A stretch of 64,000 bases of DNA from Clostridia bacterium (GTDB lineage Bacteria; Bacillota; Clostridia; Christensenellales; Aristaeellaceae): assembly GCA_017428385.1 (NCBI GenBank), contig JAFRQX010000038.1, forward strand, positions 62,001-126,000, read 5' to 3'. Shown here piece after piece: positions 40,558 through 49,109 of the stretch (positions within the stretch are counted from its first letter, which is position 1; each line of letters opens with the position of its first letter). The notes below the pieces were generated by a model that searched no databases, had not been told where the DNA came from, and worked only from the letters and a program-made list of their open reading frames with translations. Both the position numbers and the translations under genes were made by a program.

Positions 40558-40683
40558 GTGAGATCCTTCGACTACGCTCCCTGCGTACCGCTCCGCTTCG
40601 CTACCCCGGGGCTGCCGCCCGTTCTCCGCTGAAATCGAGCACACTGGCTCGATTTCCGGGCGCTTCGAACCCCAGGATGACAT
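40558..40683. repeat. TTCGAC...AGGATGACA element with long GC-rich interior
   Basis: It starts GAGATCCTTCGACTACGCT and ends CCCAGGATGACAT. The interior contains hairpin arms AAATCGAG (40634-40641) and CTCGATTT (40649-40656). It is the longest member of this family in the window. Confidence 0.6.
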
Positions 40684-40692
40684 TTCATAAAG

Positions 40693-40724
40693 AAAAAACT
40701 GCTTCCGAGTAGAAGCAGTTTTTT
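40693..40724 (-). terminator. Terminator of the UDP-glucose dehydrogenase gene
   Basis: On the minus strand, ACTGCTTC, a 6-nt loop and GAAGCAGT are followed by TTTTTTCTTT, 4 nt after the stop. Confidence 0.85.
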
Positions 40725-40727
40725 GTA

Positions 40728-42194
40728 TCAATCTCTACCGAACAAATCTCTAGTATAGACCTTATCCTTGACATCATCGAGGCAATGATCATAGCGGTTG
40801 GCGATGATGGCCTGGGACTTACGCTTGAAGTGCCTGAGGTCATTGACGACCTTACTGCCGAAGAAGGTGGTGCCATCCTCGAGGGTGGGCTCGTATATAA
40901 TTACGGTAGCACCCTTCGCTTTAATGCGTTTCATAATACCCTGGATGGAGGACTGGCGGAAGTTATCGGAATTAGCCTTCATGGTGAGACGGAAGACGCC
41001 GACAACCACCTTATGCTCCTTGGCGGCGGACCAGGAATCATTGGCCTCATAAGCGCCGGCAATCTCCAGGACGCGGTCAGCAATATAGTCCTTGCGGGTA
41101 CGGTTGCTTTCCACGATGGCGGACATCATGTTCTGGGGAACGTCATTGAAGTTGGCCAGAAGCTGCTTGGTATCCTTGGGCAGGCAGTAGCCGCCATAGC
41201 CGAAGGACGGGTTATTGTAATGGGTGCCGATACGCGGATCCAGGCAGACGCCGCGGATAATATCCCGGGTGTTCAGGCCCTTGGTCTCGGCGTAGGTATC
41301 CAGCTCATTGAAGTAGGAAACACGGAGTGCCAGGTAAGTGTTGGCAAAGAGCTTAACAGCTTCAGCTTCGGTAAGCCCCATCAGGAGAATCTCGGTTTCC
41401 GGCTTAAAGGAAGCACTGAGGAGCGTGTTCGCAAAGAGCTGGGCCTTTTCCCGGGTGGCGTCATCGCAACCGACGATAATACGGCTGGGATAGAGGTTGT
41501 CATAGAGGGCCCTGGATTCCCGAAGGAATTCCGGAGAAAAGAGGATATTGGAAACTCCGAACTTCTTCCGGACGGAAGCCACGTAGCCGACGGGGATGGT
41601 ACTCTTGATCACCATCATGGCATCGGGAGCGTTCTTCAGGACGGTTTCGATAACAGATTCCACAGCAGATGTATCGAAGAAGTTCTTCTTAGGATCGTAG
41701 TTGGTGGGAGCAGCGATGACCACGAAGTCAGCGCCTTTACAGGCAGCAGCACCGTCCAGGGTGGCGGTCAGATCCAGGGTTTCTTCCTTCATGAATTTCT
41801 CAATGTATTCATCCTGGATCGGGCTGATCCGTTTGTTAACCATTTCCACCTTCTCCGGGATAACATCCACGAGGGTAACATGATGGAAACGGGAAAGGAG
41901 GACTGCCATGGACAGACCAACATAACCAGCACCATAGACAGTGACATTCAGCCTGGTGGCAGGCGCAGTAACCGGATCCATAACGTCAATGAAGGCGACG
42001 GAAGGATCGAAGGACAGAGCATTGGCCAGACGGACCATCTGATCCGGAGCAGGAATATAGTCCTGCTTCTCAAGACGGGAAAGCAGGGAACGATTGATAC
42101 CGGTCTGTGCAGCGAGATCCTGCTGGGTAATATGCAGGGCTTTGCGTTGAGCCAGAACGGTTTCAGCAAGCTTTTCGAGTGAGAAGGATTTCAT
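40728..42194 (-). CDS. XRE HTH domain fused to UDP-glucose 6-dehydrogenase
   Basis: The protein has 488 aa. Residues 8-65 are a Cro/XRE helix-turn-helix ([20 protein letters not shown], then [22 protein letters not shown]). From residue 83 a nucleotide-sugar dehydrogenase follows: [17 protein letters not shown] (G88, G90, G93 for NAD), [28 protein letters not shown], and the catalytic Cys337 in [11 protein letters not shown]. The enzyme oxidises UDP-glucose to UDP-glucuronate with two NAD+. The usual enzyme lacks the HTH. It may regulate its own promoter, which has a perfect palindrome. Its product could feed the epimerase at 2665. GGAGGTG precedes the ATG. Confidence 0.85.
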   Translation of the reverse strand: MKSFSLEKLAETVLAQRKALHITQQDLAAQTGINRSLLSRLEKQDYIPAPDQMVRLANALSFDPSVAFIDVMDPVTAPATRLNVTVYGAGYVGLSMAVLLSRFHHVTLVDVIPEKVEMVNKRISPIQDEYIEKFMKEETLDLTATLDGAAACKGADFVVIAAPTNYDPKKNFFDTSAVESVIETVLKNAPDAMMVIKSTIPVGYVASVRKKFGVSNILFSPEFLRESRALYDNLYPSRIIVGCDDATREKAQLFANTLLSASFKPETEILLMGLTEAEAVKLFANTYLALRVSYFNELDTYAETKGLNTRDIIRGVCLDPRIGTHYNNPSFGYGGYCLPKDTKQLLANFNDVPQNMMSAIVESNRTRKDYIADRVLEIAGAYEANDSWSAAKEHKVVVGVFRLTMKANSDNFRQSSIQGIMKRIKAKGATVIIYEPTLEDGTTFFGSKVVNDLRHFKRKSQAIIANRYDHCLDDVKDKVYTRDLFGRD

Positions 42195-42229
42195 CCGTGC
42201 ACCTCCATAATGTATTAATGAACAACAAG

Positions 42230-42258
42230 AAAATACGATAATAGTTTATAAATGTCAA
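42230..42258 (-). promoter_or_regulatory. Promoter of the XRE-UDP-glucose dehydrogenase gene
   Basis: On the minus strand, TTGACA (42258-42253), a 17-bp spacer and TATTTT (42235-42230). Confidence 0.7.
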
Positions 42259-42261
42259 ATA

Positions 42262-42302
42262 GAAATTTGATTATGTTGCTAACAGCAACATAATCAAATT
42301 TC
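42262..42302. promoter_or_regulatory. Perfect 19-bp inverted repeat next to the -35 box
   Basis: GAAATTTGATTATGTTGCT, a 3-nt centre and its exact inverse. It lies 3 bp upstream of the -35 box of the XRE-fused dehydrogenase and could be the operator for its HTH domain. It also resembles a single hairpin of the array family. Confidence 0.5.
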
Positions 42303-42394
42303 AAAATGAAAAATAAGAACCACTATTCGGGAAATTGTACTTGTGGTAGAATACAATAAAACAAGGAAGAATAACTACAAGTCAATGAATACTG

Positions 42395-42526
42395 AAGACT
42401 CTGCGATCGCCGTAGACCCATCTATACATCACCTACGGCTCGTATATATGGACGGCTGTAGCATGGGAAGCATTAGTCACGCTGAAGCGTGAATGCTTCC
42501 TCAATAACTTAAAACTTAAAAATGAT
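42395..42526. repeat. Hairpins and short CTTAAAA array before the GGDEF gene, site 4
   Basis: GGAAGCATT, CACGCT/AGCGTG and AATGCTTCC form a nested hairpin (42469-42500), followed by two CTTAAAA units and ATGA. No gene lies in 42303-42637. Confidence 0.55.
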
Positions 42527-42637
42527 TTAGTTACTTAAGCCAGTATCTGGAAGGTAAGGACAGATCACATATAGAAGATTATTGATGGAATAGAAAAAAG
42601 ACGTATTTAAAAACGAAGAGGGATAAAGGAGATTTAT

Positions 42638-43987
42638 ATGGCGGCGGACTGGGTCATCGTTGTTGATGACGACAGAAATGACCAGAGATTGGCATGCGAA
42701 ATGCTGCGCAGGGCCGGAATCCGGACATCAGCGATGAGATCCGGCGCGGCTGCCCTGGACTATATCCGCAAAGGCGGAATGCCGGACCTGATCCTGCTGG
42801 ATGTGAATATGCCGGGGACGGACGGTTTTGAAACGTTGCGGCTGCTGCGGGAACAGATGGATCCGGAGAACGAGATTCCTGTTGTGCTGATGACCGGCGA
42901 AGAAGAGCAGGAAGTCCGCGGGCTGGAAGAGGGGGCAATGGATATCATCCGGAAGCCCCTGGAAGGCGACGTGGTCATCAGCCGTGTCTGTAAAGCGCTG
43001 GATATCAGCAGACGGATGAAGCGGTTTGCCCGGACGGCTGAAATAGACCAGATGACAGACCTGCTGAACAAGAGCGCTACAGAATCACGGATGGAACGGC
43101 TGTGCGATGAAGAGGACGGCCTGCTTTGCGTATTGGATTTGGATAACTTCAAGAATGTGAATGACATCTATGGTCACGATATCGGTGACCAGGTGCTGAT
43201 GATGTTTGCCCGGGTGCTGAAGGTAAGCCTCCGGCGAGACGACGAATGCGGACGCATCGGCGGAGACGAATTCGCGGTATTTCTGAAGAACATGAAGAAT
43301 GCCGAAGACCTGAAGCGGTACACACAGCGCATCAATGAAGGATATGAGATCGGCGCGAAGGCGATCATGGGAGACAAGATCAGTTTCCCGCTGGGAATCT
43401 CTGTTGGCGCGGTGAAAGTGCCGACATATGGCCGGGAATACAGCGATCTGTTCAAGCTGGCAGACCAGGCGCTGTATGACGCCAAACAGAATGGAAAACG
43501 CCAGGCGGAACTGTATAATGCGCCGCAGGAGAACCAGGGTAAAGCAAAGCAAGTGCTGGACCTGGAAGGTGTGACCAGAATGCTGCAGGAAAGAGCGGCG
43601 ATTCCGGGCGCCCTGTGGACAGGAAAAGATATCTTCGGCAGCATTTACCAGTATATGGTGCGATATATGACCCGCTACCGGAACAGCGCGTTCCGGGTGC
43701 TGCTGACACTGCAACCTGCAACAGATACAAGCGATACGGAAAGAAGAAAGCTGCGGGAAGAATTCCGGCAGAGGATTCGCGGCGCGCTGCGGGGCAGTGA
43801 CGTGATGATGGAGTGCACGGATAACCAGGTGTTCCTGCTGCTGCCGGGAATCAAGGAGCAGGACATTGAAAGGGTTATTGGAAGACTGCTGAAAAGGTGG
43901 AAAGAAGCAGAAAACAATGATCACGCAACGATAAGTGTTGAATATGGAGAAATTGATGTTGGACGAAAGACATATAGAAGAGAATAA
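42638..43987 (+). CDS. Response regulator-GGDEF diguanylate cyclase with a second degenerate GGDEF-like domain
   Basis: The protein has 449 aa. REC domain 1-125: VIVVDDD acidic pocket, LILLDVNMPGTDGFE phospho-acceptor Asp, LMTGEE and RKPLE (switch Lys). GGDEF domain about 135-300: DLDNFKNVNDIYGHDIGDQ and the intact RIGGDEF active site that makes cyclic di-GMP, with an RRDD inhibitory site five residues before. From about 320, a further unit (FRVLLTLQP, GALRGSDVMMECTDNQVFLLLPG) has the pattern of a GGDEF fold without the motif. AAAGGAG lies upstream. No sensor kinase is adjacent. Confidence 0.85.
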   Translation: MAADWVIVVDDDRNDQRLACEMLRRAGIRTSAMRSGAAALDYIRKGGMPDLILLDVNMPGTDGFETLRLLREQMDPENEIPVVLMTGEEEQEVRGLEEGAMDIIRKPLEGDVVISRVCKALDISRRMKRFARTAEIDQMTDLLNKSATESRMERLCDEEDGLLCVLDLDNFKNVNDIYGHDIGDQVLMMFARVLKVSLRRDDECGRIGGDEFAVFLKNMKNAEDLKRYTQRINEGYEIGAKAIMGDKISFPLGISVGAVKVPTYGREYSDLFKLADQALYDAKQNGKRQAELYNAPQENQGKAKQVLDLEGVTRMLQERAAIPGALWTGKDIFGSIYQYMVRYMTRYRNSAFRVLLTLQPATDTSDTERRKLREEFRQRIRGALRGSDVMMECTDNQVFLLLPGIKEQDIERVIGRLLKRWKEAENNDHATISVEYGEIDVGRKTYRRE

Positions 43988-43990
43988 ATG

Positions 43991-44064
43991 AATACTGAAA
44001 ACTTAAAACTGAAAACTTAAAAATGGCGGAAAAAAAGCTTCCAGATATCATCTGGAAGCTTTTT
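43991..44064. repeat. Heptameric CTTAAAA array with attached bidirectional terminator hairpin, site 5
   Basis: Units are followed by ATGGCGGA and AAAAGCTTCCAGAT/ATCTGGAAGCTTTT (44032-44064), a 15-bp perfect stem that can end both converging genes. Confidence 0.8.
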
Positions 44065-44089
44065 CAGTATTTAATTGCGAAAGCAATCA

Positions 44090-45484
44090 TTACAGTTTGG
44101 AAAGCATTTGCTTGTTGCACTTGTTGTAGTAGAAGAGACACAAAACAAGGGCAAAGAGTTCGGCGATGGGGAAACACCACCAGACGGCCTTGACGTCGCC
44201 GGTGAGGCGGGCAATGAGCCAGGCGACAGGCAGAAGGATGAGCAGCTGACGGCAGATCGAGATAATCATGCTGTAGGTGCCGCGGCCAACGGCCTGGAAT
44301 ACGGTGGAGAGGATGATGCCCACAGCGGCCAGCAGGAAGCTGGAGGAGATGATCCGCATAGCGACCATACCGATGTCAGTCATCTGGGCAGTGATCTCCG
44401 CCTCGGCTTCGGACTCAAAGATAGACATGAGCTGGCCGGGGAAAACCATGAAGACGAAGGTGCCGACGAGCATAATGACGCAGGCCCAGACCAGGGCAAC
44501 CTTGATGCAGCTGTAAACCCGTTCTTTGATCTTCGCACCGTAGTTGTAAGCGATGATGGCGATGATACCATTGGACAGGCCGAAGACCGGCATGAAGATG
44601 AAGGACTGGAGCTTGAAGTAGACGGACATGACGTTCAGGGCGGCGTTGCTCTGGGCAAAGCCGGAGAGAATGGCGTTCATGCCGATATTCATGACGGAAC
44701 CGATGGAAGCCATAACCGTGCTGGGCAGACCGACGGAAACAATGCCGGAAAGATCATGACGGTTGATGATGGCATCCTTGCGCATGAGGCGCAGTTCCGG
44801 ATTCCTCTTCTGATTCAGAGTAAAGCCGATGATGGCGGAAACGAACTGACCGATGACTGTGGCGACAGCCGCACCGGAAACGCCCATGCGGGGGCAGCCG
44901 AGGAGACCGAAGATCATGATGGGGTCCAGGATGATGTTGGTCAAGGCACCGCAGAGCTGGGTGACCATGGACAGCAAGGAGTTACCGGTGGCCTGGAGCA
45001 TACGCTCAAAGTAGATGGCCACGAACAGGCCGGTGCTGGCCGCGGTAACGATAGTCAGGTAAGAGGTACCCATGGAGAAGATGCTTTCCTTGTTGGCCAG
45101 GTTGTCGGAAACGACAAGACCCATGGTCTGGCCGGCCAGGAAGAGACCGAAGAGGATGAAGAGCACGCTGCCCAGCACCTCGATGAGCAGACCGTTCCAG
45201 GCGCCGCGGCGGGCACCCTCCGGATTACGCTCACCCAGACGGCGGGAAAGCAGGCTGTTGATACCTGTGCCCATACCGGTGGACAGGGCGATCATCAGCA
45301 TCTGGAAAGGCATAGCCAGGGAAACAGCAGTCAGACCATTGGGGTCAAAACGGGAAACGAAGATGCTGTCGACGATGTTGTACAGCGCCTGGATCAGCAT
45401 GGAGAACATGATCGGAATTGATACTTTGGGGACCAGCTTGGTCATCGACATTGTGCCAAGCAATTTGGAGCGATCTTGCTGCAT
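44090..45484 (-). CDS. MATE-family multidrug/sodium efflux protein
   Basis: The protein has 464 aa with about 12 hydrophobic helices. MTKLVPKVSIPIMFSMLIQA, YNIVDSIFVSRF and GTGINSLLSRRLGE near the N terminus, with FYFERML-like and VFQAVGRG segments later, are typical of MepA/NorM MATE exporters. These use Na+ or H+ gradients to expel cationic compounds. It lacks the extra C-terminal ATPase found in the relative at 36351. It converges with the GGDEF gene on a shared terminator. Confidence 0.85.
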   Translation of the reverse strand: MQQDRSKLLGTMSMTKLVPKVSIPIMFSMLIQALYNIVDSIFVSRFDPNGLTAVSLAMPFQMLMIALSTGMGTGINSLLSRRLGERNPEGARRGAWNGLLIEVLGSVLFILFGLFLAGQTMGLVVSDNLANKESIFSMGTSYLTIVTAASTGLFVAIYFERMLQATGNSLLSMVTQLCGALTNIILDPIMIFGLLGCPRMGVSGAAVATVIGQFVSAIIGFTLNQKRNPELRLMRKDAIINRHDLSGIVSVGLPSTVMASIGSVMNIGMNAILSGFAQSNAALNVMSVYFKLQSFIFMPVFGLSNGIIAIIAYNYGAKIKERVYSCIKVALVWACVIMLVGTFVFMVFPGQLMSIFESEAEAEITAQMTDIGMVAMRIISSSFLLAAVGIILSTVFQAVGRGTYSMIISICRQLLILLPVAWLIARLTGDVKAVWWCFPIAELFALVLCLFYYNKCNKQMLSKL

Positions 45485-45621
45485 TTCTGTTGATTTCCTT
45501 CCTTAGTTACACACACTTTCATACACACAACGGATGTATTATACATATAAGAAGAAGAAAATCAAGAAGAGGAAGGAAAACAACAAGAAATGAAGATTGA
45601 AGAATAAAAATGATATTGAAA

Positions 45622-45725
45622 ATGAAATATTTGTCTTCGACAAATATGAAATAAAGCTGCCTAGGCAGCTTTGTGAAATATCGTGCTGCGCACGATGTGA
45701 AATATTCGACTGACGTCGAATGTGT
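45622..45725. repeat. Hairpin array I with TGAAATA spacers
   Basis: Four different perfect hairpins (ATTTGTC/GACAAAT, AAAGCTGC/GCAGCTTT, ATCGTGC/GCACGAT, ATTCGAC/GTCGAAT) are separated by TGAAATA-type spacers. No gene lies in 45485-45871. Confidence 0.8.
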
Positions 45726-45810
45726 TAATTACTCTATTGCCTTTTTGTGTGCTATTCGTAAATGAAGTAGGTTGCTGAAATTGTCCTGTTGGAAATGGTA
45801 AAAGATACGT

Positions 45811-45838
45811 TTCACATTTTGGTAGGTTGTGGTATATT
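45811..45838 (+). promoter_or_regulatory. Possible promoter of the GH127 gene
   Basis: TTCACA, 16-bp spacer, TATATT, about 33 nt before the ATG. The match to consensus is moderate. Confidence 0.4.
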
Positions 45839-45871
45839 ACAAGCAGAAAAATGTAGGGGAGAAAAAGCATT

Positions 45872-47677
45872 ATGATACAGGCTGTTAAGGGCGGAAATGT
45901 AAAGATGCTGCCTGGATTATTTCAGCGCAGGATGAAGCTGAATGAGGACTACCTGATGGAGCTGGATCCGGGATGCCTGCTCCAGAATTTCTATATTGAA
46001 GCAGGAATCATTCCGCCGGGAGGACAGATTATCCCTGATCCGGCCAATGCCAAGATGCACTGGGGATGGGAGGCGCCGAGCTGCCAGCTGCGGGGACACT
46101 TCCTCGGACACTGGCTGAGCGCGGCTGCGACGCTGTGCGATGGGGGAAACAAGCCGGAACTGAAAACCCGGATTGACTTCATCGTGGATGAACTGGCGAA
46201 GTGCCAGAAGCTGAACGGCGGCGAATGGGTCGGCAGCATTCCGGAGAAGTACTTCGCGTTTATGAAACCAGGTAATTATATCTGGTCTCCTCAGTATACG
46301 ATGCACAAGACCATCATGGGCCTGAAGGACGTATATGAGCGGCTGGACAACGAGAAAGCGATCCAGATTCTGGACAAGCTGGCGGACTGGTATGTACGCT
46401 GGGTGAAGGAAAATGAGAAAGAGGATCCGGAAGTTGTTTTCCGCGGAGAACAGGCCGGCATGCTGGAAGTATGGGCGGACCTGTACGCGCTGACGCAGAA
46501 AGAAAAGTATCTTTATCTGATCAAAGCCTATGAAGGAAACGCACTGTTTGAGCGTCTGGACAAAGGCGGAGACGCGCTGAGCGATGATCATGCCAACGCC
46601 TCCATTCCGCTGGCACACGGTGCGGCACGGATGGCCGAGATCACCGGAGATGAAAAGTGGATCAAGCGGCTGGAAGCCTTCTGGAAGACTGCAGTAACAG
46701 AACGTGGTATGTTTGCCACGACCGGAAGCAATGCCGGTGAATTCTGGATTCCGCCCCACAGCCATGGAAGGTATATGGGAAACGAGGATCAGGAATTCTG
46801 CACGGTGTATAACATGGTGCGGGCTGCGGAATACCTGTATCGAAGGACACTGAAAAAGGAATACGCCGACTATATTGAGCGGGCAATCTATAACGGTTTC
46901 CTGGCACAGCAGAACAAGGATACCGGTATGCCGACCTACTTCCTGCCGATGCTTCCGGGAAGCAAGAAGAGATGGGGAAGCAAGACCAGGGACTTCTGGT
47001 GCTGCTTCGGCACGATGGTGCAGGCCCAGACAATTTATCCGGAACTGGTATGGTATACGGACGGCAAGGACGTGACCGTGAGCCAGTATTTCCCGAGCGA
47101 AGCAGAGATGGATCTGGAGTACGGGAAGGTTCAGGTGCGCCAGGCTGTACATATGAAGAATTATGACAACCAGGTGCTGTTTGATGAGCACAGCGGCGGA
47201 CGGGTGTCCCGGTGGAGCATCCGGTTCACGGTGAAGAGCGAAGGCAAAGGCGAATGGGCTCTGCGGCTGCGGGTGCCGGCATGGATTGCCGGAGAACCGG
47301 TGGTCAGTGTGAACGGAAAAGAGATTAAGGCGGAAATTGAAGAAGGGTATATCGTGCTGGCACGTAATTGGGGAGAAGAAGAGGTCGTGGATGTGTTCTT
47401 CCCGAGTGAAGTCCGGTTTGAGAAGCTGGATGGAGCAGAAGAACTGGTGTGCTTCCTTGACGGCCCGGTAGTGCTTGCTGGACTTACAGATACAGATAAA
47501 GGAATTAAAGGCAAGCCGGAAGAAATATTATTACCGGAGCAGAGCCATACATATGGAGCGTTCGTTTGGACGCAGAATGTGTATCTGACCAGAAAACAGA
47601 AGGAGAACTTCAGGCTGGTGCCGTTGTATGAGGTGACCAACGAAGCGTACACAGTGTACTTTACGTCTGAAAGTTAA
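45872..47677 (+). CDS. GH127 beta-L-arabinofuranosidase
   Basis: The protein has 601 aa, starting at ATG after AGGGGAG. NPGCLLQNF-like opening and EAPSCQLRGHFLGHWLSA mark the alpha/alpha barrel of the GH127 (DUF1680) family. Glu308 and Cys310 (EFC) with Cys377 and Cys378 (WCCFG) correspond to the zinc-binding Glu and three Cys of HypBA1-type enzymes, one Cys of which is the nucleophile. The C-terminal part is beta-rich. There is no signal peptide, so it acts in the cytoplasm on imported arabino-oligosaccharides from plant cell walls. It stands alone, without transporter genes nearby. Confidence 0.9.
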   Translation: MIQAVKGGNVKMLPGLFQRRMKLNEDYLMELDPGCLLQNFYIEAGIIPPGGQIIPDPANAKMHWGWEAPSCQLRGHFLGHWLSAAATLCDGGNKPELKTRIDFIVDELAKCQKLNGGEWVGSIPEKYFAFMKPGNYIWSPQYTMHKTIMGLKDVYERLDNEKAIQILDKLADWYVRWVKENEKEDPEVVFRGEQAGMLEVWADLYALTQKEKYLYLIKAYEGNALFERLDKGGDALSDDHANASIPLAHGAARMAEITGDEKWIKRLEAFWKTAVTERGMFATTGSNAGEFWIPPHSHGRYMGNEDQEFCTVYNMVRAAEYLYRRTLKKEYADYIERAIYNGFLAQQNKDTGMPTYFLPMLPGSKKRWGSKTRDFWCCFGTMVQAQTIYPELVWYTDGKDVTVSQYFPSEAEMDLEYGKVQVRQAVHMKNYDNQVLFDEHSGGRVSRWSIRFTVKSEGKGEWALRLRVPAWIAGEPVVSVNGKEIKAEIEEGYIVLARNWGEEEVVDVFFPSEVRFEKLDGAEELVCFLDGPVVLAGLTDTDKGIKGKPEEILLPEQSHTYGAFVWTQNVYLTRKQKENFRLVPLYEVTNEAYTVYFTSES

Positions 47678-47689
47678 ATGAAATAATTC

Positions 47690-47836
47690 AAAACAACGTT
47701 GTTGCTTTGAAATATGAAATAAATCAGCTATGCTGATTTGTGAAATGTTGCCTTCGGCAACGTGAAATATTCGGCATCCGCCGAATGTGAAAGTTACTGT
47801 TGCTTCGCAACGGGACGTTCGCTAAAGCGAACGTGG
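47690..47836. repeat. Hairpin array II in the leader of the uridine kinase gene
   Basis: Six small hairpins follow each other: CAACGTTGTTG, AAATCAGC/GCTGATTT, GTTGCC/GGCAAC, ATTCGGC/GCCGAAT, GTTGC/GCAAC, ACGTTCGC/GCGAACGT. Most spacers are TGAAAT-like. The last hairpin ends 27 nt before the uridine kinase start. Confidence 0.8.
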
Positions 47837-47862
47837 ATGATTTTGTAGGGGGCTGGATTTTT

Positions 47863-48489
47863 ATGTTGTTCATAGGTATTTGCGGAGCGAGCGGAAGCGG
47901 AAAGAGTACGCTGGCGGATGCGCTGAGGGAAAAGCTTGGTGAAGACAGGTGCCAGGTGCTGCAGCAGGATGCGTATTACCGGGATCACTCCTACCTGACG
48001 TTTGAGCAGCGGGTGAAGCTGAACTACGACGAGCCTGGGATCTTTGACCATGATCTGCTGCTAGAGGATATTCAGCAGCTGCTGAATGGCGGCGGGATCA
48101 CCCGAAAGGGATACAACTTCGCAGAGCATCGCCGGGAAGACAAACCGGACGAGATTATCCTGCCGAAGGATGTGCTGATCCTGGAAGGTATTCATTGCTT
48201 CCATGATAAACGGCTGACAGAGATGATGTTCCTGAAACTGTACATGCAGGTGGAACCGGATATCTGCCTGCTGCGGAGAATTGAGCGGGACATCATTGAA
48301 AGAGGAAGAGACATCCAGGGTATCGGCGAGCAGTACCTGAACAGCGTGAAACCGATGTTTGACAAACACATCCGGAACTATATCAATGACGCGGACGTGA
48401 TTGTGGCAAACGGAGGAAAGAACGCGAGGATAGTGGACATTTTAGCTGGGTATGTACAAGATGAATTGAGTAAAAAGTCAAGCATGTGA
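47863..48489 (+). CDS. udk: Uridine kinase
   Basis: The protein has 208 aa from the ATG at 47863; AGGGGG lies 10 nt upstream, while the TTG that opens the frame lies inside a repeat hairpin. The P-loop GASGSGKS (8-15), QQDAYYRD, NYDEPGIFDHDLL and the RRIERDIIERGR lid are the uridine kinase/phosphoribulokinase signatures. It phosphorylates uridine and cytidine for pyrimidine salvage in the cytoplasm. A strong terminator follows. Confidence 0.9.
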   Translation: MLFIGICGASGSGKSTLADALREKLGEDRCQVLQQDAYYRDHSYLTFEQRVKLNYDEPGIFDHDLLLEDIQQLLNGGGITRKGYNFAEHRREDKPDEIILPKDVLILEGIHCFHDKRLTEMMFLKLYMQVEPDICLLRRIERDIIERGRDIQGIGEQYLNSVKPMFDKHIRNYINDADVIVANGGKNARIVDILAGYVQDELSKKSSM

Positions 48490-48498
48490 GTGAATGAA

Positions 48499-48525
48499 AA
48501 GGCGACACACAGGTGTCGCCTTTTT
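48499..48525 (+). terminator. Terminator after udk
   Basis: AAGGCGACAC, ACAG loop, GTGTCGCCTT and TTT. Confidence 0.85.
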
Positions 48526-48526
48526 A

Positions 48527-48602
48527 AATGAAAACTTAAAACTTAAGACTTAAAACTTAAAAATGGTGGAGAAAAACGCTTCTGAAAACAGAAGCGTTTT
48601 TG
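48527..48602. repeat. Heptameric CTTAAAA array with attached hairpin, site 6
   Basis: Units CTTAAAA, CTTAAGA, CTTAAAA, CTTAAAA, then ATGGTGGA and AAAACGCTTCTG/CAGAAGCGTTTT. Confidence 0.8.
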
Positions 48603-48604
48603 TT

Positions 48605-48745
48605 GAATAAATGGGAATTCCTGCGGAATTCTTAGTAAGGGATTCCTCCACTCCACTTCGTTCCGGTCGGAATGACACAATCGCTGTGGCGGGGAGATTT
48701 CTCCATGCGGACGTTTCACGTCCTTAGTCGAAATGACAGTTGGGG
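48605..48745. repeat. GATTCCTCC...CGGAATGACA and TTCTCC...GAAATGACA elements
   Basis: A GAATTCCTGCGGAATTC hairpin is followed by two members of the AATGACA family. The rest of the gap to 49109 is AT-rich and shows no convincing gene; a 61-codon frame at 48788 lacks a ribosome site. Confidence 0.6.
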
Positions 48746-49109
48746 CTATGTGGATATCGTTAAGGGATAGATGCCTAGAATATTGTCATGTGTAATTCAC
48801 TTCTTTTCGGTCTGAAGGATGACCAAAAAGGAATAACTGAAAAAAGAAGGGGAAATAAAAGAGCAATATTCAGCAAAAATGAGGACAAATTTATCGGGTT
48901 TTGTTTTGTGTATGTACTGTTTGTTCAAAAATATATGAAAATATACCGGAAAAAACAAGGGTCAAAACGTTGAAAATATTGCTTTTTTGGTAAATTTATA
49001 AAAATTTTGTTACAAGGCAGGAAATAGGGGAGAAGAATAGAATATGTGAAATTGGGTTACATTGGGATAAATATTCCAACAACCCGCAAATGCATTAAGG
49101 AGGTGCCTT

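Noticed and set aside
40785..42182. 465-codon plus-strand frame opposite the UDP-glucose dehydrogenase
   Set aside because: It is a shadow of a gene with clear motifs and has no ribosome site of its own.
44075..45421. 448-codon plus-strand frame opposite the MATE gene
   Set aside because: Composition dominated by Asp, Glu, Gly and His is the complement of membrane-helix codons; it is a shadow.
48788..48973. 61-codon frame before pckA
   Set aside because: It has no ribosome site, low-complexity AT-rich sequence, and lies in the probable promoter region of pckA.
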